Shown piece after piece: positions 44,957-54,240 of a DNA stretch of 64,000 nt (position 1 is the first letter of the stretch; each line of letters starts with the position of its first letter). The DNA comes from Thermoanaerobaculia bacterium (lineage in GTDB: Bacteria > Acidobacteriota > Thermoanaerobaculia > Multivoradales > JAIOJS01): assembly GCA_030429235.1 (NCBI GenBank), contig JAUIDB010000003.1, positions 62,001 through 126,000 on the forward strand, given 5' to 3'. The translations under genes were made by a program, and so were the position numbers. The notes under the pieces are model-generated. The model searched no databases. It saw only the letters and a list, made by a program, of their open reading frames with translations, and was not told where the DNA came from.

Positions 44957-46861
44957 ATGGCTCGACTCTCACTCTCCTCCCACGACCCTCGGTCGCTCCT
45001 CCCCGTTGTTCTCTCGGCACTGATGCTCCTCGTGTCCGGACCCTCGGGGGCCACGAGTTACGTGCTGATGGCAGACGGTGACCTCGTCGACGGCACCAGT
45101 CTGATCGTGTACGGGACCGTAGAAGCAGTCGATTCCGCACCCGGTGAGGCAGCGACTCATACCCGGGTTCGCCTCAGCGAGGCTCTCAAGGGTCGTCTCC
45201 CCACTGGCGACCAAATCACGGTGCGAGTACCCGGCGGTATCGGTCCCGACGGTAAGCAACTCCACATCTACGGAGCACCTCAGTTCGCGGTCGGCCAAGA
45301 AGTCCTGCTCTTTCTGGACGAACGGGACGACGGCAACTTCGGGGTACACCAACTGATGATGGGTGCCTTCTACCGAGCCGACGACGGCTCGGCGATCGGA
45401 GTTCGCAACTTCAACGGAGCGGCTCGGATGGGAAGCGCGCCGGGAGCCCAGGAGGGACCCCGTGATCTCGATGCCTTCAAGGGCTGGATTCGGGACCGCG
45501 TGGCGGGCCTGCAGCGGGCCGCCGACTACTTCGTCACTTCCAGCCCGCGCTCCGGTCCGCAAAACCAGGCCGAGCCCTTTCGCTTCATCGTCAACAACCC
45601 CGCCGTTCGGTTCTTCGAGTTCGATACCGGAGGGTCGGTTCCCTGGCGACTGAATCAAAACGGTTCGGCCATCGACGCCAGCGTTGTCAACGCAGCTCGC
45701 AACGCCTGGAACAACGAGGGCCAAACCCCAATCAACTACACCTACGCCGGGACCACCGGCGCCACCGGAGGTCTGCAGAACAACGGTTTCGACGGCATCA
45801 ACGCCGTCTTGGGCGGCGACCCAAACAATGAGATGTCGGGAAGCTTCTCGTGCACTAGTGGGGGTGTTCTCGCCATCGGCGGACCCTGGTTCGAATCGAC
45901 CCAGACCGGCATCTTCAACAGCGTAGTATGGATCCGCACCCTGGGAGCCGACGTCGTCTTCAACGATGGTACCAACTGCTACTTCAGCGGCGCGGCGGGG
46001 GCAACTCGGGCCAAGGAGGTGATGGCCCATGAGTTCGGTCACACACTCGGGCTGGGCCATTCCTGTGGAGACTCGAGCAGTGGTGCGTGCAACACCGCGG
46101 CCAAAGACGATGCCCTCATGCGAGCGAGTGTTCACGATGACAACCGGGGTGCCTCTCTTCGTAACGACGACCGATCCGGGATTCGCGCCCTGTACAAGCC
46201 CCCTGGCGGGGGCGGAGGCGGGGGCGGGACTCCGGCGGCGCCGACCAGTCTGGTAGCTACCGCGGTGTCACCCACCCAGGCAAACATGAGTTTTCTCGAC
46301 AACTCGAACAACGAGACTGGCTTTAGGGTCGAGGTCGCGCCACCCGGACTCGGCTTCTCCACTCTCGCCGAAGGACCGCCCAACCTCACCGACCTTACCG
46401 TCGGCGGCTTAACTCCCGGTCTGAACTACCGGTTCCGCGTTCGGGCCCTCGGCGGATCGGTTTCCGCGCCCTCGAACGAAGCGACAACCTCGCAGACCCC
46501 GATCATTGGAAGTTGTTTCCCCACCACCAAAAATCTCTGCCTCCAGGACGGCCGATTCCATGTCAGTGCCTCGTACATCGCCTTCCAGGAATCGGGCGTC
46601 GGACACAACGTCGAGCTCACCCCAGACACCGGCTACTTCTGGTTCTTCAACCAGAATAACGTCGAGATGGTGGTCAAAGTCCTGGACGCCTGTGTGCCGC
46701 CCTTCGACCGTTTCTGGGTCTTCGCCGGTGGCTTGACCAACGTGCAGGTCACGCTCACCGTCGTCGATACGGAGACCGGGGTGACGGTGGCCTACGACAA
46801 CCCCCTCGAACAGAGCTTCGCGCCGATCAACGATACCGACGCCTTCGCGACCTGCCCCTGA
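44957..46861 (+). CDS. Secreted matrixin-like zinc metalloprotease with fibronectin type III and C-terminal Acidobacteria-type domain
   Basis: 634 aa, with GGAGG six bases before ATG. The signal peptide ends about SGATS (residue 33). A beta domain at 35-150 (TSLIVYGTVEAVDSAPGE) is common in exported proteases of this group. The protease domain has VMAHEFGHTLGLGHSCG: H358, E359, H362 and H368 complete HExxHxxGxxH. A run of eight glycines links to an FN3 domain (about 430-510, with LTVGGLTPGLNYRFRVRAL). The last 110 residues include TPDTGYFWFFNQNNVEMVVK and FWVFAGGLTNVQVTLTV, a domain I associate with Acidobacteriota secreted proteins, probably for surface retention. Expected to be an extracellular endopeptidase. 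Confidence 0.9.
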   Translation: MARLSLSSHDPRSLLPVVLSALMLLVSGPSGATSYVLMADGDLVDGTSLIVYGTVEAVDSAPGEAATHTRVRLSEALKGRLPTGDQITVRVPGGIGPDGKQLHIYGAPQFAVGQEVLLFLDERDDGNFGVHQLMMGAFYRADDGSAIGVRNFNGAARMGSAPGAQEGPRDLDAFKGWIRDRVAGLQRAADYFVTSSPRSGPQNQAEPFRFIVNNPAVRFFEFDTGGSVPWRLNQNGSAIDASVVNAARNAWNNEGQTPINYTYAGTTGATGGLQNNGFDGINAVLGGDPNNEMSGSFSCTSGGVLAIGGPWFESTQTGIFNSVVWIRTLGADVVFNDGTNCYFSGAAGATRAKEVMAHEFGHTLGLGHSCGDSSSGACNTAAKDDALMRASVHDDNRGASLRNDDRSGIRALYKPPGGGGGGGGTPAAPTSLVATAVSPTQANMSFLDNSNNETGFRVEVAPPGLGFSTLAEGPPNLTDLTVGGLTPGLNYRFRVRALGGSVSAPSNEATTSQTPIIGSCFPTTKNLCLQDGRFHVSASYIAFQESGVGHNVELTPDTGYFWFFNQNNVEMVVKVLDACVPPFDRFWVFAGGLTNVQVTLTVVDTETGVTVAYDNPLEQSFAPINDTDAFATCP

Positions 46862-46889
46862 ACTCGCTTCCAAACCTGAGGAGTCGAAC

Positions 46890-47546
46890 GTGACCCTGCG
46901 CATCAACGACACCGCCCCCGACTTCGCCGCCGACACCACGCACGGACCGATCCGGTTCCACGAGTGGCTGGGAAACGGTTGGGGTCTCCTCTTTTCCCAC
47001 CCCAAGGACTTCACGCCGGTGTGCACCACCGAACTGGGAGCGGTCGCCGCACTGGCCCCTGACTTCGCGGCGCGCAACTGCAAGATCCTGGGAGTGAGCG
47101 TCGACGGGGTCAGCGACCACCACGCCTGGTCGAAGGACATCGAGGCATCCCAGGGCTACGCCGTCGGCTACCCGCTGATCGGCGACCCCACCCTCGAGAT
47201 CGTCAAGCTCTACGACATGCTGCCCGCCGATGCCGGGGGGACATCCGAGGGGCGAACCGCCGGTGACAACGCCACCGCGCGCTCGGTGTTCTTGATCGGT
47301 CCCGACAAGAAGATCAAGGCCACCATCACCTACCCGATGAGCACGGGACGCAACTTCGCCGAGATCCTGCGGCTGCTCGACTCGTTGCAGCTCACGGCGA
47401 CCGAGCAGGTCGCCACACCCGCGGACTGGCAGCCCGGTGACGACGTCATCATCCTGCCCTCGGTGTCGGACGAGGCGGCCCGAGAGAAGTACCCTGACGG
47501 CTGGGAGCAGCCGCTGCCCTACATCCGGATCGTGCCGCAGCCCTAG
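46890..47546 (+). CDS. 1-Cys (Prx6-type) peroxiredoxin
   Basis: 218 aa from GTG 46890 with GAGGAG upstream. The peroxidatic Cys45 lies in FSHPKDFTPVCTTELG, the Prx6 signature. The C-terminal arm has NFAEILRLLDSLQLT and PYIRIVPQP, and no resolving Cys sits at the 2-Cys position. It reduces hydrogen peroxide and organic or lipid peroxides in the cytoplasm. Length is normal. It follows the protease gene by 28 bases and is convergent with the debranching-enzyme gene 62 bases away. Confidence 0.95.
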   Translation: MTLRINDTAPDFAADTTHGPIRFHEWLGNGWGLLFSHPKDFTPVCTTELGAVAALAPDFAARNCKILGVSVDGVSDHHAWSKDIEASQGYAVGYPLIGDPTLEIVKLYDMLPADAGGTSEGRTAGDNATARSVFLIGPDKKIKATITYPMSTGRNFAEILRLLDSLQLTATEQVATPADWQPGDDVIILPSVSDEAAREKYPDGWEQPLPYIRIVPQP

Positions 47547-47608
47547 TTCGTGGGACGAATTCCACGACCCGAACGACGGGCGATCGGCGGTTCGGTCGCC
47601 GCCGTCGC

Positions 47609-49597
47609 CTAGTCGACCGCCTCCAGAGCCAACAGCGTGCCCCAGGCCGGGAGTTCCAGGGGCGTCGCCAGGCGCCGCCCCGAGGCGAGTTCGTGCCAGC
47701 TCGATCCCGCCGCACTCTCCGGTAGGTGCACTTTCACCGTCTGGTCGGTGGGATTGAACGCCGCGTACAGATCGGGGGTCTCCGGCTCGCCTCCGACCCA
47801 CTGTGCTGCCAGAAATCGAGAAGCCCCGCTCCAATCCGGCGCCAAGGGCCGCTGACCGTGCCAGACAACGTCCGGACAGCCGAAGACGCTGGCGTCCGCG
47901 GGTAGCTCGGAGGAGCGCAGCGACGGCAGCCGCTGGCGGAGACGGATCAAGCGCCGGACGAGATCGTGGCGGTCGAGGTGATCGGCCAACCGGCCCCAAT
48001 CGACCCAGCCCACGACGTTGTCCTGGCAGTAGCTGTTGTTGTTGCCGCCCTGCGTACGGCCGAATTCGTCCCCGGCCAGCAGCATCGGAGTGCCCCGGGC
48101 CAGAAAGAGCAGGGTGAGGAGCATCTCGACCTGGCGGCGGCGTCGTTCGACCACCGTGGGCTCGGCCGTGGGGCCCTCGATCCCACCGTTCCAGCTCGGC
48201 ACCCAGGAGTCGCCGTCCCGGTTGTCCTCGCCGTTGGCCAGGTTGTGCTTGGTCTCGTACGAGACGCTGTCCTCGAGGGTGAAACCGTCGTGGCAGGTGA
48301 CGTAGTTGATCGAGTGCAGGGCACCGTCGGACCGGGAACCGTAGAGGTCCGGGCTACCGAGCAGACGCAGGGCGACGTTCCTGGTCTGACCGGCGTCGCC
48401 CCGCACGAAGCAGCGGACTTCGTCGCGAAAGCGGCCGTTCCACTCCGCCCAAGGACCCCAGCGGGGAAACTCGCCCAGGAGATAGAGCCCGGCCGCATCC
48501 CAGGTTTCGGCGATCAGCAGACAATCCTGCAGCCCCGGATCGTCGGCGATGGCTCGAATCAGCTCCGGAGGGTCTTGCGCGACTCCCTCGAGATCGCGCG
48601 TGAGGGCCGCCGCGAGGTCGAAACGGAAGCCGTCGATGCGGTACTCCGTGCGCCAGTGACGGAGCGCCGCCAGGATCATCTCGCCCCCCCGGGGACCCGC
48701 CGCCGCGAAGGTGTGACCGCAGCCCGTCACGTCGCGCCGACCGCCCGTTCGGTCCCAGAGGTAGTAGCCCCCCCGGTCCAGAGCCACCCAGGAATAGACG
48801 GGGTCCCGATCACCCCGTTCGCCGAGCTCCTTCTCCGCCGTGTGGTTGAACACCACGTCGAGCACGACCTCCAAGCCGACACGGTGGCACTCCCGGATCA
48901 GTGTCTTGAGTTCGTCGGTCGCAGACCCAGGGTCCGCCGACGAGCCGTAGGCAGCCTTGGGGGCGAAAAACGATAACGGGCTGTAGCCCCACAGGTTGCG
49001 CAACCACTCGCCGCTTTCGGGATGGCGTCGTTCGAGTTCGAGTTCGTCGAACTCGAACACCGGGAGCAGTTCGATCGTGGTGACGCCGAGTTCCAGCCAG
49101 TACGGGATCTTCTCGCACAGCCCCTGGTAGCTGCCGGGAACTCGGACGCGAGCTGTCGCGTGCTGGGTGTAGCCCCTGACGTCGAGTTCGTAGATCACTC
49201 GCTGCGTGGGGTCGACCCGTGGAGGCTCCACCCCTTGCCAATCGAACGTGTCACGTTGCCAACCGGACCACCGCTCCTTGGTCTGACCCGCCCGCTCCAC
49301 GTCTCGGCCCCAGACCTCACCACCGAGGACCAGGGGCGCGTAGGGATCGAGAACCGGCGTCTCGTCGTCGAGCCACCATCGGTAGCCGACCACGGTCCCG
49401 ACCTCCGGGGCCTCGATCTCAGCCTGCCAGGTACCCCGCGCCACCTGGACCGCCTCGACCCGTCTTCCGGACCGCAACTCGAGCGTTGCGCGCCGCGTGT
49501 CGGGCGCCCAGAGCGAGCACCGAAGCCGGCCTGAAGCCTGGATCCGGGGACCAAAACGGAATGCCTCGACGGTGGCGGGAGAGGTGCCTGGCGACAT
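47609..49597 (-). CDS. glgX: Glycogen debranching enzyme (isoamylase-type GH13)
   Basis: 662 aa. An N-terminal CBM48-like domain (LRCSLWAPDTRRATLELRSG) leads to the GH13 barrel with VIYELDVRGYTQH, VVLDVVFNHTAE, the nucleophile Asp in GFRFDLAAALTRD, the acid Glu in LLIAETWDAAGLY and the transition-state Asp in VTCHDGFTLEDSVSY. The NLANGEDNRDG stretch is diagnostic of the GlgX/TreX group, which cuts alpha-1,6 branches of glycogen or limit dextrins. Complete. No other glycogen gene lies alongside. The start ATG is 98 bases from the divergent TerC gene. Confidence 0.95.
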   Translation of the reverse strand: MSPGTSPATVEAFRFGPRIQASGRLRCSLWAPDTRRATLELRSGRRVEAVQVARGTWQAEIEAPEVGTVVGYRWWLDDETPVLDPYAPLVLGGEVWGRDVERAGQTKERWSGWQRDTFDWQGVEPPRVDPTQRVIYELDVRGYTQHATARVRVPGSYQGLCEKIPYWLELGVTTIELLPVFEFDELELERRHPESGEWLRNLWGYSPLSFFAPKAAYGSSADPGSATDELKTLIRECHRVGLEVVLDVVFNHTAEKELGERGDRDPVYSWVALDRGGYYLWDRTGGRRDVTGCGHTFAAAGPRGGEMILAALRHWRTEYRIDGFRFDLAAALTRDLEGVAQDPPELIRAIADDPGLQDCLLIAETWDAAGLYLLGEFPRWGPWAEWNGRFRDEVRCFVRGDAGQTRNVALRLLGSPDLYGSRSDGALHSINYVTCHDGFTLEDSVSYETKHNLANGEDNRDGDSWVPSWNGGIEGPTAEPTVVERRRRQVEMLLTLLFLARGTPMLLAGDEFGRTQGGNNNSYCQDNVVGWVDWGRLADHLDRHDLVRRLIRLRQRLPSLRSSELPADASVFGCPDVVWHGQRPLAPDWSGASRFLAAQWVGGEPETPDLYAAFNPTDQTVKVHLPESAAGSSWHELASGRRLATPLELPAWGTLLALEAVD

Positions 49598-49695
49598 CGC
49601 CGAAGCCTAGCAGGCTAGTGGGTGTCTCGACGGTCGGCGGGACGTGATACAACACCCTCAACCGAGACCTTGCACAACCTTCAGGAGGCGAGCCG

Positions 49696-50505
49696 ATGGA
49701 ACTCCTCACCCTCGACAATCTGTTCACGCTGGTCATGCTCACGTTACTCCAGGCCGTTCTGGGCTTCGACAACCTGCTCTACGTCTCCCTCGAATCGAAA
49801 CGTGCTCCCGTCGACCAGCAGGCCAAGGTTCGCCGCCTCGGCATCGGCATGGCGGTGGCGCTGCGGATCGTCCTGCTCTTCTTCGTCCTCCGGGTCATCG
49901 CCAGTTTCGAGGATCCCTTCTTCGGCATCCACTGGACGGGCGTGATCGAAGGCGAGTTCAATCTCCACTGCCTCATCGTGCTGCTCGGGGGAGCCTTCAT
50001 CCTCTACACCGCGACCAAGGAGATCTGGCACATGATGGGGGTCGAGGACCTCCACGCGGCGGAACGGCAACCGAAGTCCGCCGCCATGGTGGTGACGTCG
50101 ATCGTACTGATGAACCTCGTCTTCTCCTTCGACTCGATCCTCTCTGCGATGGCCCTGACTCAGGTGTTTGCGGTGATGGCCCTGGCCATCGTCATCGGCG
50201 GCGTGCTGATGATCTGGCTCGCCGATCGCGTGGCGTCGTTTCTCGAGAAGAACCGGATGTACGAGGTGCTCGGACTGTTCGTGCTCTTCGTGGTCGGCGT
50301 GATGCTGGTCACCGAAGGTGGACACCTCGGTCACCTGTTGCTGTTCGGTCACCCGGTCCACGCCATGACCAAGACCACCTTCTACTTCGTGATCTTCGTC
50401 CTCGTCCTCACCGACATCGTGCAGAGCCGGTACCAGAAGAAGCTGCTCGCCAAACGAGCCGCCGCCCACGCCGCGGCCCAGGGGGCCAAAGCGGCAGCGA
50501 CCTAA
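49696..50505 (+). CDS. TerC-family integral membrane protein
   Basis: 269 aa with AGGAGG seven bases upstream. Seven or so hydrophobic helices; TerC marks are GFDNLLYVSL in helix 1 and LVFSFDSILSAMALTQ in the middle, whose acidic residues probably bind a cation. Many histidines lie in GHLGHLLLFGHPVHAM. Family members (TerC, Alx, MeeF/MeeY) export manganese or help metallate secreted proteins. Here the next genes are predicted metalloproteases, which fits metal supply to exported enzymes, though this is inference. It ends with a Lys/Ala-rich tail. Confidence 0.9.
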   Translation: MELLTLDNLFTLVMLTLLQAVLGFDNLLYVSLESKRAPVDQQAKVRRLGIGMAVALRIVLLFFVLRVIASFEDPFFGIHWTGVIEGEFNLHCLIVLLGGAFILYTATKEIWHMMGVEDLHAAERQPKSAAMVVTSIVLMNLVFSFDSILSAMALTQVFAVMALAIVIGGVLMIWLADRVASFLEKNRMYEVLGLFVLFVVGVMLVTEGGHLGHLLLFGHPVHAMTKTTFYFVIFVLVLTDIVQSRYQKKLLAKRAAAHAAAQGAKAAAT

Positions 50506-50536
50506 GGTATTGAAGCCAAGTTCATGAAAATAGGTC

Positions 50537-50551
50537 ACTTGCAACCTCTAG
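50537..50551 (+). promoter_or_regulatory. 15-base motif shared with the upstream region at 44905-44919
   Basis: ACTTGCAACCTCTAG, 66 bases before the small matrixin-like gene; 14 of 15 bases match the site before the larger protease gene. Both lie in short non-coding regions before secreted protease genes. Confidence 0.5.
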
Positions 50552-50617
50552 CCATCTGCGGCGTATCCCTTTCAGAAGACCCGGTGGGAGGGTCCTCTGG
50601 CAACCAGGGAGAACGGC

Positions 50618-51226
50618 ATGGGATGGCGACGCAGCATGGTGATGATCCTGGGACTCGTGATCGGAGGTTCGCTCCCAGACGAGGCCGCGGCCTGTAGCAA
50701 CTACCGCACCGATTCCGTCTTCGTCGGCGCCTCGATCGGTCTGCGCTACGACGCCGACCAGGCGGGCACCCAGGCTCTGCTCGAAGAGGCGGTCGCGATG
50801 TGGCAGGGATGCCACAACTACGGCCTCGGCTTTCCCGAGTTCCTGATCGGCGAAGCCGGCACCCGCACCCTCCGAATCGAGTACCTTCCCGAGGTCGCCG
50901 GCGATGAGAAGTGCGGCTCCTTCGGCCAGGAACAGATCACGATCTACGGCTACCAACGGCTCGGCGACGACCTCTACTCCTGTGGCGATCTGGTGCAAAA
51001 CCTGGCCCACGAGCTCGGTCACGCGCTCGGTCTCTCCGAGGCCGGAACCGCCCAGCGCTGCCAGCTGCACGTGATGGCCTGGATCAACCCCGACAATGCC
51101 TTCCGACGCGCCGTTCAGCCCGGCGAATGCATGGCCGCCGGCCAACGGTGGCTGACCTTCGACGAACTCGGAGCGGTGCAGGCCAGCCGCGACCTCCGAG
51201 TCGCCTCGCTCACGGTGGGTCGATAG
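50618..51226 (+). CDS. Small secreted matrixin-like metalloprotease with altered third zinc position
   Basis: 202 aa. The signal peptide ends near AAACS. The protease core has AHELGHALGLSEAG with H131, E132 and H135; the third position of HExxHxxGxxH is Glu141 in place of His or Asp. A candidate Met-turn, HVMAW, follows. Five to six cysteines suggest disulfides, fitting an exported protein. It could use Glu as ligand, find another His nearby (QLHVMAW) or be inactive. It is followed three bases later by a calcium-binding-type protein, and the two probably form one unit. Confidence 0.78.
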   Translation: MGWRRSMVMILGLVIGGSLPDEAAACSNYRTDSVFVGASIGLRYDADQAGTQALLEEAVAMWQGCHNYGLGFPEFLIGEAGTRTLRIEYLPEVAGDEKCGSFGQEQITIYGYQRLGDDLYSCGDLVQNLAHELGHALGLSEAGTAQRCQLHVMAWINPDNAFRRAVQPGECMAAGQRWLTFDELGAVQASRDLRVASLTVGR

Positions 51227-51229
51227 CCC

Positions 51230-51841
51230 GTGGGGTCCCTGCGATCCGGTCCGGTCGGGCTGCTCGTGCTCGGTCTCTCTATTGGGCTGCCGGCCGGCGC
51301 ACTCTCCGACGAGTGCCGCTCGGTCCTGCTCTTCGACCTCGACGGCGACGGGCTCTTCCTGAGCGATGCGAGCTATCCGGTCCACTTCGACCTGGACGGC
51401 GACGGCGTGCACGAGGCCACGACCTGGACCGCCTCGGGACAGGAGGAGGCCTTCCTCTGGCACGACCTCGACGAGGACGGCGAGTTCGACGGCAGTGCCG
51501 AACTGGTCTGTGGGAGCGCAACCCCCGAAGACTCCAGTTTCGATCGGCTCCGGAGGCTCGACCGCCAAGACGCCGGTGGTAACGGTGACGGGTGGATCAA
51601 CGCGGAGGACGCCGCGTTCGCGCACCTTCGCCTCTGGGTCGACCGCGACCACGACGGTCAGATGGACCGGCGGGAGCACGGACCACCGAGCCGCTGGGAG
51701 GTCACCGGCATCAATCTCGGCTCGGTCGCCGAGCCGCAGGTAGATGGCAATCTGAACCTCCACACCGCGGTCTCGACCTACCGCAAGAACGAGGTCGGCG
51801 TCGGACCACTGATCGAGGTCCGGCTCCGGCGCCTCGACTGA
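51230..51841 (+). CDS. Secreted EF-hand/dockerin-like calcium-binding protein
   Basis: 203 aa from GTG 51230. The signal peptide ends about GALSD. Acidic loops of EF-hand/dockerin or thrombospondin-3 type occur at LLFDLDGDGLF, FDLDGDGVHE, HDLDEDGEFDG and WVDRDHDGQMDRRE, with a GDGWINAEDAAFAHL segment like a dockerin helix. The C-terminus (VSTYRKNEVGVG) is plain. No catalytic motif. Coupled to the small protease three bases upstream, it may bind calcium and act as its partner or anchor. I do not recognise a specific family. Confidence 0.78.
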   Translation: MGSLRSGPVGLLVLGLSIGLPAGALSDECRSVLLFDLDGDGLFLSDASYPVHFDLDGDGVHEATTWTASGQEEAFLWHDLDEDGEFDGSAELVCGSATPEDSSFDRLRRLDRQDAGGNGDGWINAEDAAFAHLRLWVDRDHDGQMDRREHGPPSRWEVTGINLGSVAEPQVDGNLNLHTAVSTYRKNEVGVGPLIEVRLRRLD

Positions 51842-51856
51842 GCGTCTCGAGCTCGG

Positions 51857-53170
51857 TCAACCGACGCGACGCAGCGGCTGCCCCACCGCCTCGAGATAGG
51901 CGTCGAGGGTTTCGAGTGCGAGCCGGTCCGCGGCCGTGGTCACGGTGGTCACCCCTCGGCCCCGAAGTCCTCGGGCGAGGCGACGATTGGCGAGTTGGAT
52001 CTCCATCGCTGCCACCTTGGCGAAGGCCTCCACCGGACCGGTCGGTCGGGACCGGGCCCGGCGCGCGACCTTCGGGTCCTCGAGATTGACCAACAGGGTG
52101 GCGTGGCGACGGTGCAGCGACAGAGCCGCGTCTCGCAGCCTCTCCGACACCGCGAGATCCGTCACCGAGGTACAGAGTACCGCCAGCGCCCGTCGTGGCT
52201 CGAGGGCGAGCGCCGCCTCGATCGCACTCTCGTGGGCCGACTCGACCAGCCGAGCCTGCAAGTCGTACAGAGCGGCGTACGCCTGTCGGATCCCGGCCGC
52301 GCCGGGACGCACCCGGACCTGGCGTTCGATCCGGTCGGAATAGGCCACGACCGTCACCCGGTCCCCCCGACCGCTCGCCAACCGCAGCAAGGCCAGGACG
52401 CTGGCCAGCGCGTGGTCGAGCTTGCTGCGGTCTTCGTCGGTCGAAGCCATGCTCCGTCCGCAGTCGAGCAGGATGACGAGACGACCGCCCTGTTCCCAGG
52501 TGTCTTCGCGCAGAATCAGCCGTCCGTGGCGCGCGGTAGCCCGCCAGTGGATCTTGCGCGGAGGGTCCCCTCGACGGTAGGCGCGTAGGGCGTAGGGCTC
52601 GGCGCCCTCGCCGGTACTGCGCAGGGGCGACTGCCCCAGTTCGCGACGCTGGGCCAGGGCCAGCAGCCGGCCCACACGCCCCGTCCAACGGACTCGAGGG
52701 TAGACGCGGGTCGGTCGCGAAGAGAGGAGTTCGCGCTGTGACCAGGCGAGTCCCAGGGGACCCAACAACCGCCCGGTCAACGGGCCCCACTCGCAGCGGC
52801 CGCGACCACGGGGTGCGAGGGTGTAGCTCCACTCCACACTCTGCCGCGGCGGCAGGAGCATCTCGGCTCGTCGCGGCTCGCTCGCCAGCACGGGATGCAA
52901 TGCCTCCCGCAGTCGCAGGTGGAGCGGACGGCGCCCCGGGGTCTCGAAACGAAGGACCACCGAACTGGCCTCACCCTGCGCTAGCAGGGGTGGGATCTCA
53001 CGGCCCACCTCCACGACCTGCCGGCGGGCCAACCACAGATCGGCACCGAAGGCGATCAGGACCAGCAAATCTCCGAGGAGCACGAACCCCGCCAACCAGG
53101 GAACCGTGACGGCAGCGGCGAGGGGCACCGTGAGCAACCCGAGAAAGAGGAGGGTGCGCGCACTCGGCAT
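51857..53170 (-). CDS. DUF58 protein with von Willebrand A domain
   Basis: 437 aa. Two N-terminal membrane helices (about 6-25 and 30-48) are followed by a beta domain and then the DUF58 signature YALRAYRRGDPPRKIHWRAT. The vWA domain has a MIDAS-like LDCGRSMAS in place of DxSxS, with Cys-Gly in the motif. DUF58 proteins pair with MoxR ATPases, probably for assembling or inserting cofactors or envelope complexes. It is the last gene of the block, 89 bases after the MoxR gene, the largest gap in that run. Confidence 0.9.
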   Translation of the reverse strand: MPSARTLLFLGLLTVPLAAAVTVPWLAGFVLLGDLLVLIAFGADLWLARRQVVEVGREIPPLLAQGEASSVVLRFETPGRRPLHLRLREALHPVLASEPRRAEMLLPPRQSVEWSYTLAPRGRGRCEWGPLTGRLLGPLGLAWSQRELLSSRPTRVYPRVRWTGRVGRLLALAQRRELGQSPLRSTGEGAEPYALRAYRRGDPPRKIHWRATARHGRLILREDTWEQGGRLVILLDCGRSMASTDEDRSKLDHALASVLALLRLASGRGDRVTVVAYSDRIERQVRVRPGAAGIRQAYAALYDLQARLVESAHESAIEAALALEPRRALAVLCTSVTDLAVSERLRDAALSLHRRHATLLVNLEDPKVARRARSRPTGPVEAFAKVAAMEIQLANRRLARGLRGRGVTTVTTAADRLALETLDAYLEAVGQPLRRVG

Positions 53171-53259
53171 CGGTCAGGAATCTCCACCGGTCGACGCAGC
53201 TCGAGCCCCTACCGACCTGGGCCCCACACTGAACACCCTGCACGCCACGGCCGACCTCG

Positions 53260-54240
53260 TCAATGCGGCACCGGAACGGTCGCGGCCACACCCTGCAGCA
53301 CACTGGCGGCGGAGAAACCCTCGAGCTCGCTCTCAGCCGAGAGCAGGAGCCGATGCCCCCACCCCGGTTCGAGGAGGCGCTTGAGGTCGTCGGGCCGAAC
53401 GTAGTCACGACCCCGCAGTACGGCCCAACCGCGTGCGGCTTCCAGCAGGGAGAGCGCCCCGCGCGGGCTCGGCCCGAGTTCGACATGAGGCGACTCGCGC
53501 ACCGCGGTGGCGAGTTGCAGCAGGTAGCCCAGGACGCTCTCCTCGACGTGTGCGGCGGCACTCGCCTGCCGTAGTGCATCGGCCTCCCCTTCGTCGAGAC
53601 GGAGGGCTACGACCTCGTCGTCGCTGCGCCACCCCGCCAGCTCACCCCGTACCGCCCGGCGGTAGAGTTCGAGTTCCGAGTCGGCCGCAGGAGGTTCCAT
53701 GCGAACCCGCAGCAAGAACCGGTCGACCTGCGCTTCGGGCAGAGGGTAGGTGCCTTCGAACTCCAGAGGATTCTGGGTCGCAACGACGAAAAAACGGGCC
53801 GACAAGGGGTAGCTCGTGCCGTCGATCGACACCTGCCGTTCCTGCATCCCTTCGAGCAGGGCCGCCTGGGTCTTGGGCGGCGTCCGGTTGATCTCGTCCG
53901 CCATCAGGACGTCGGTGAAGATCGGACCCGGTACCAGATGGAACGCACCGGCCGAGGGGTCGAAGACGTTGGTCCCGGTGACGTCCGAGGGCATGAGATC
54001 CGGCGTGAACTGAACCCGATGGAAGGTCTGGCCGAGCGCTTCAGCGAAGCCACGGGCCAGCAACGTCTTGCCGATCCCCGGTACCCCTTCGAGCAGACAG
54101 TGGCCACCCGCCATGTACACGACGAGCAGTTCGTCGATGGCCCGTTCCAAGCCCGGTAGGGCCGCCGTCAAGGCGCCACGAACCCGCTGCGCGATCTCCT
54201 GGCCGCGCTGCGCGTCCTGTTCTGCTTCCGAATCACTCAC
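53260..54240 (-). CDS. MoxR-family AAA+ ATPase
   Basis: 326 aa. Walker A is GVPGIGKT, Walker B is [15 protein letters not shown], and the MoxR blocks [28 protein letters not shown] and [21 protein letters not shown] are present, along with the lid domain [20 protein letters not shown]. MoxR ATPases act as chaperones for vWA proteins; the DUF58 protein downstream is the expected client. It overlaps the DUF4350-like gene by ATGA (54240-54237). Confidence 0.95.
   Translation of the reverse strand: MSDSEAEQDAQRGQEIAQRVRGALTAALPGLERAIDELLVVYMAGGHCLLEGVPGIGKTLLARGFAEALGQTFHRVQFTPDLMPSDVTGTNVFDPSAGAFHLVPGPIFTDVLMADEINRTPPKTQAALLEGMQERQVSIDGTSYPLSARFFVVATQNPLEFEGTYPLPEAQVDRFLLRVRMEPPAADSELELYRRAVRGELAGWRSDDEVVALRLDEGEADALRQASAAAHVEESVLGYLLQLATAVRESPHVELGPSPRGALSLLEAARGWAVLRGRDYVRPDDLKRLLEPGWGHRLLLSAESELEGFSAASVLQGVAATVPVPH

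Noticed and set aside
47548-47567. Short dyad (TCGTGG / CCACGA) between the convergent peroxiredoxin and debranching-enzyme genes, considered as a terminator
   Set aside because: Only six pairs with an eight-base loop and no T-run on either strand; too weak to call.
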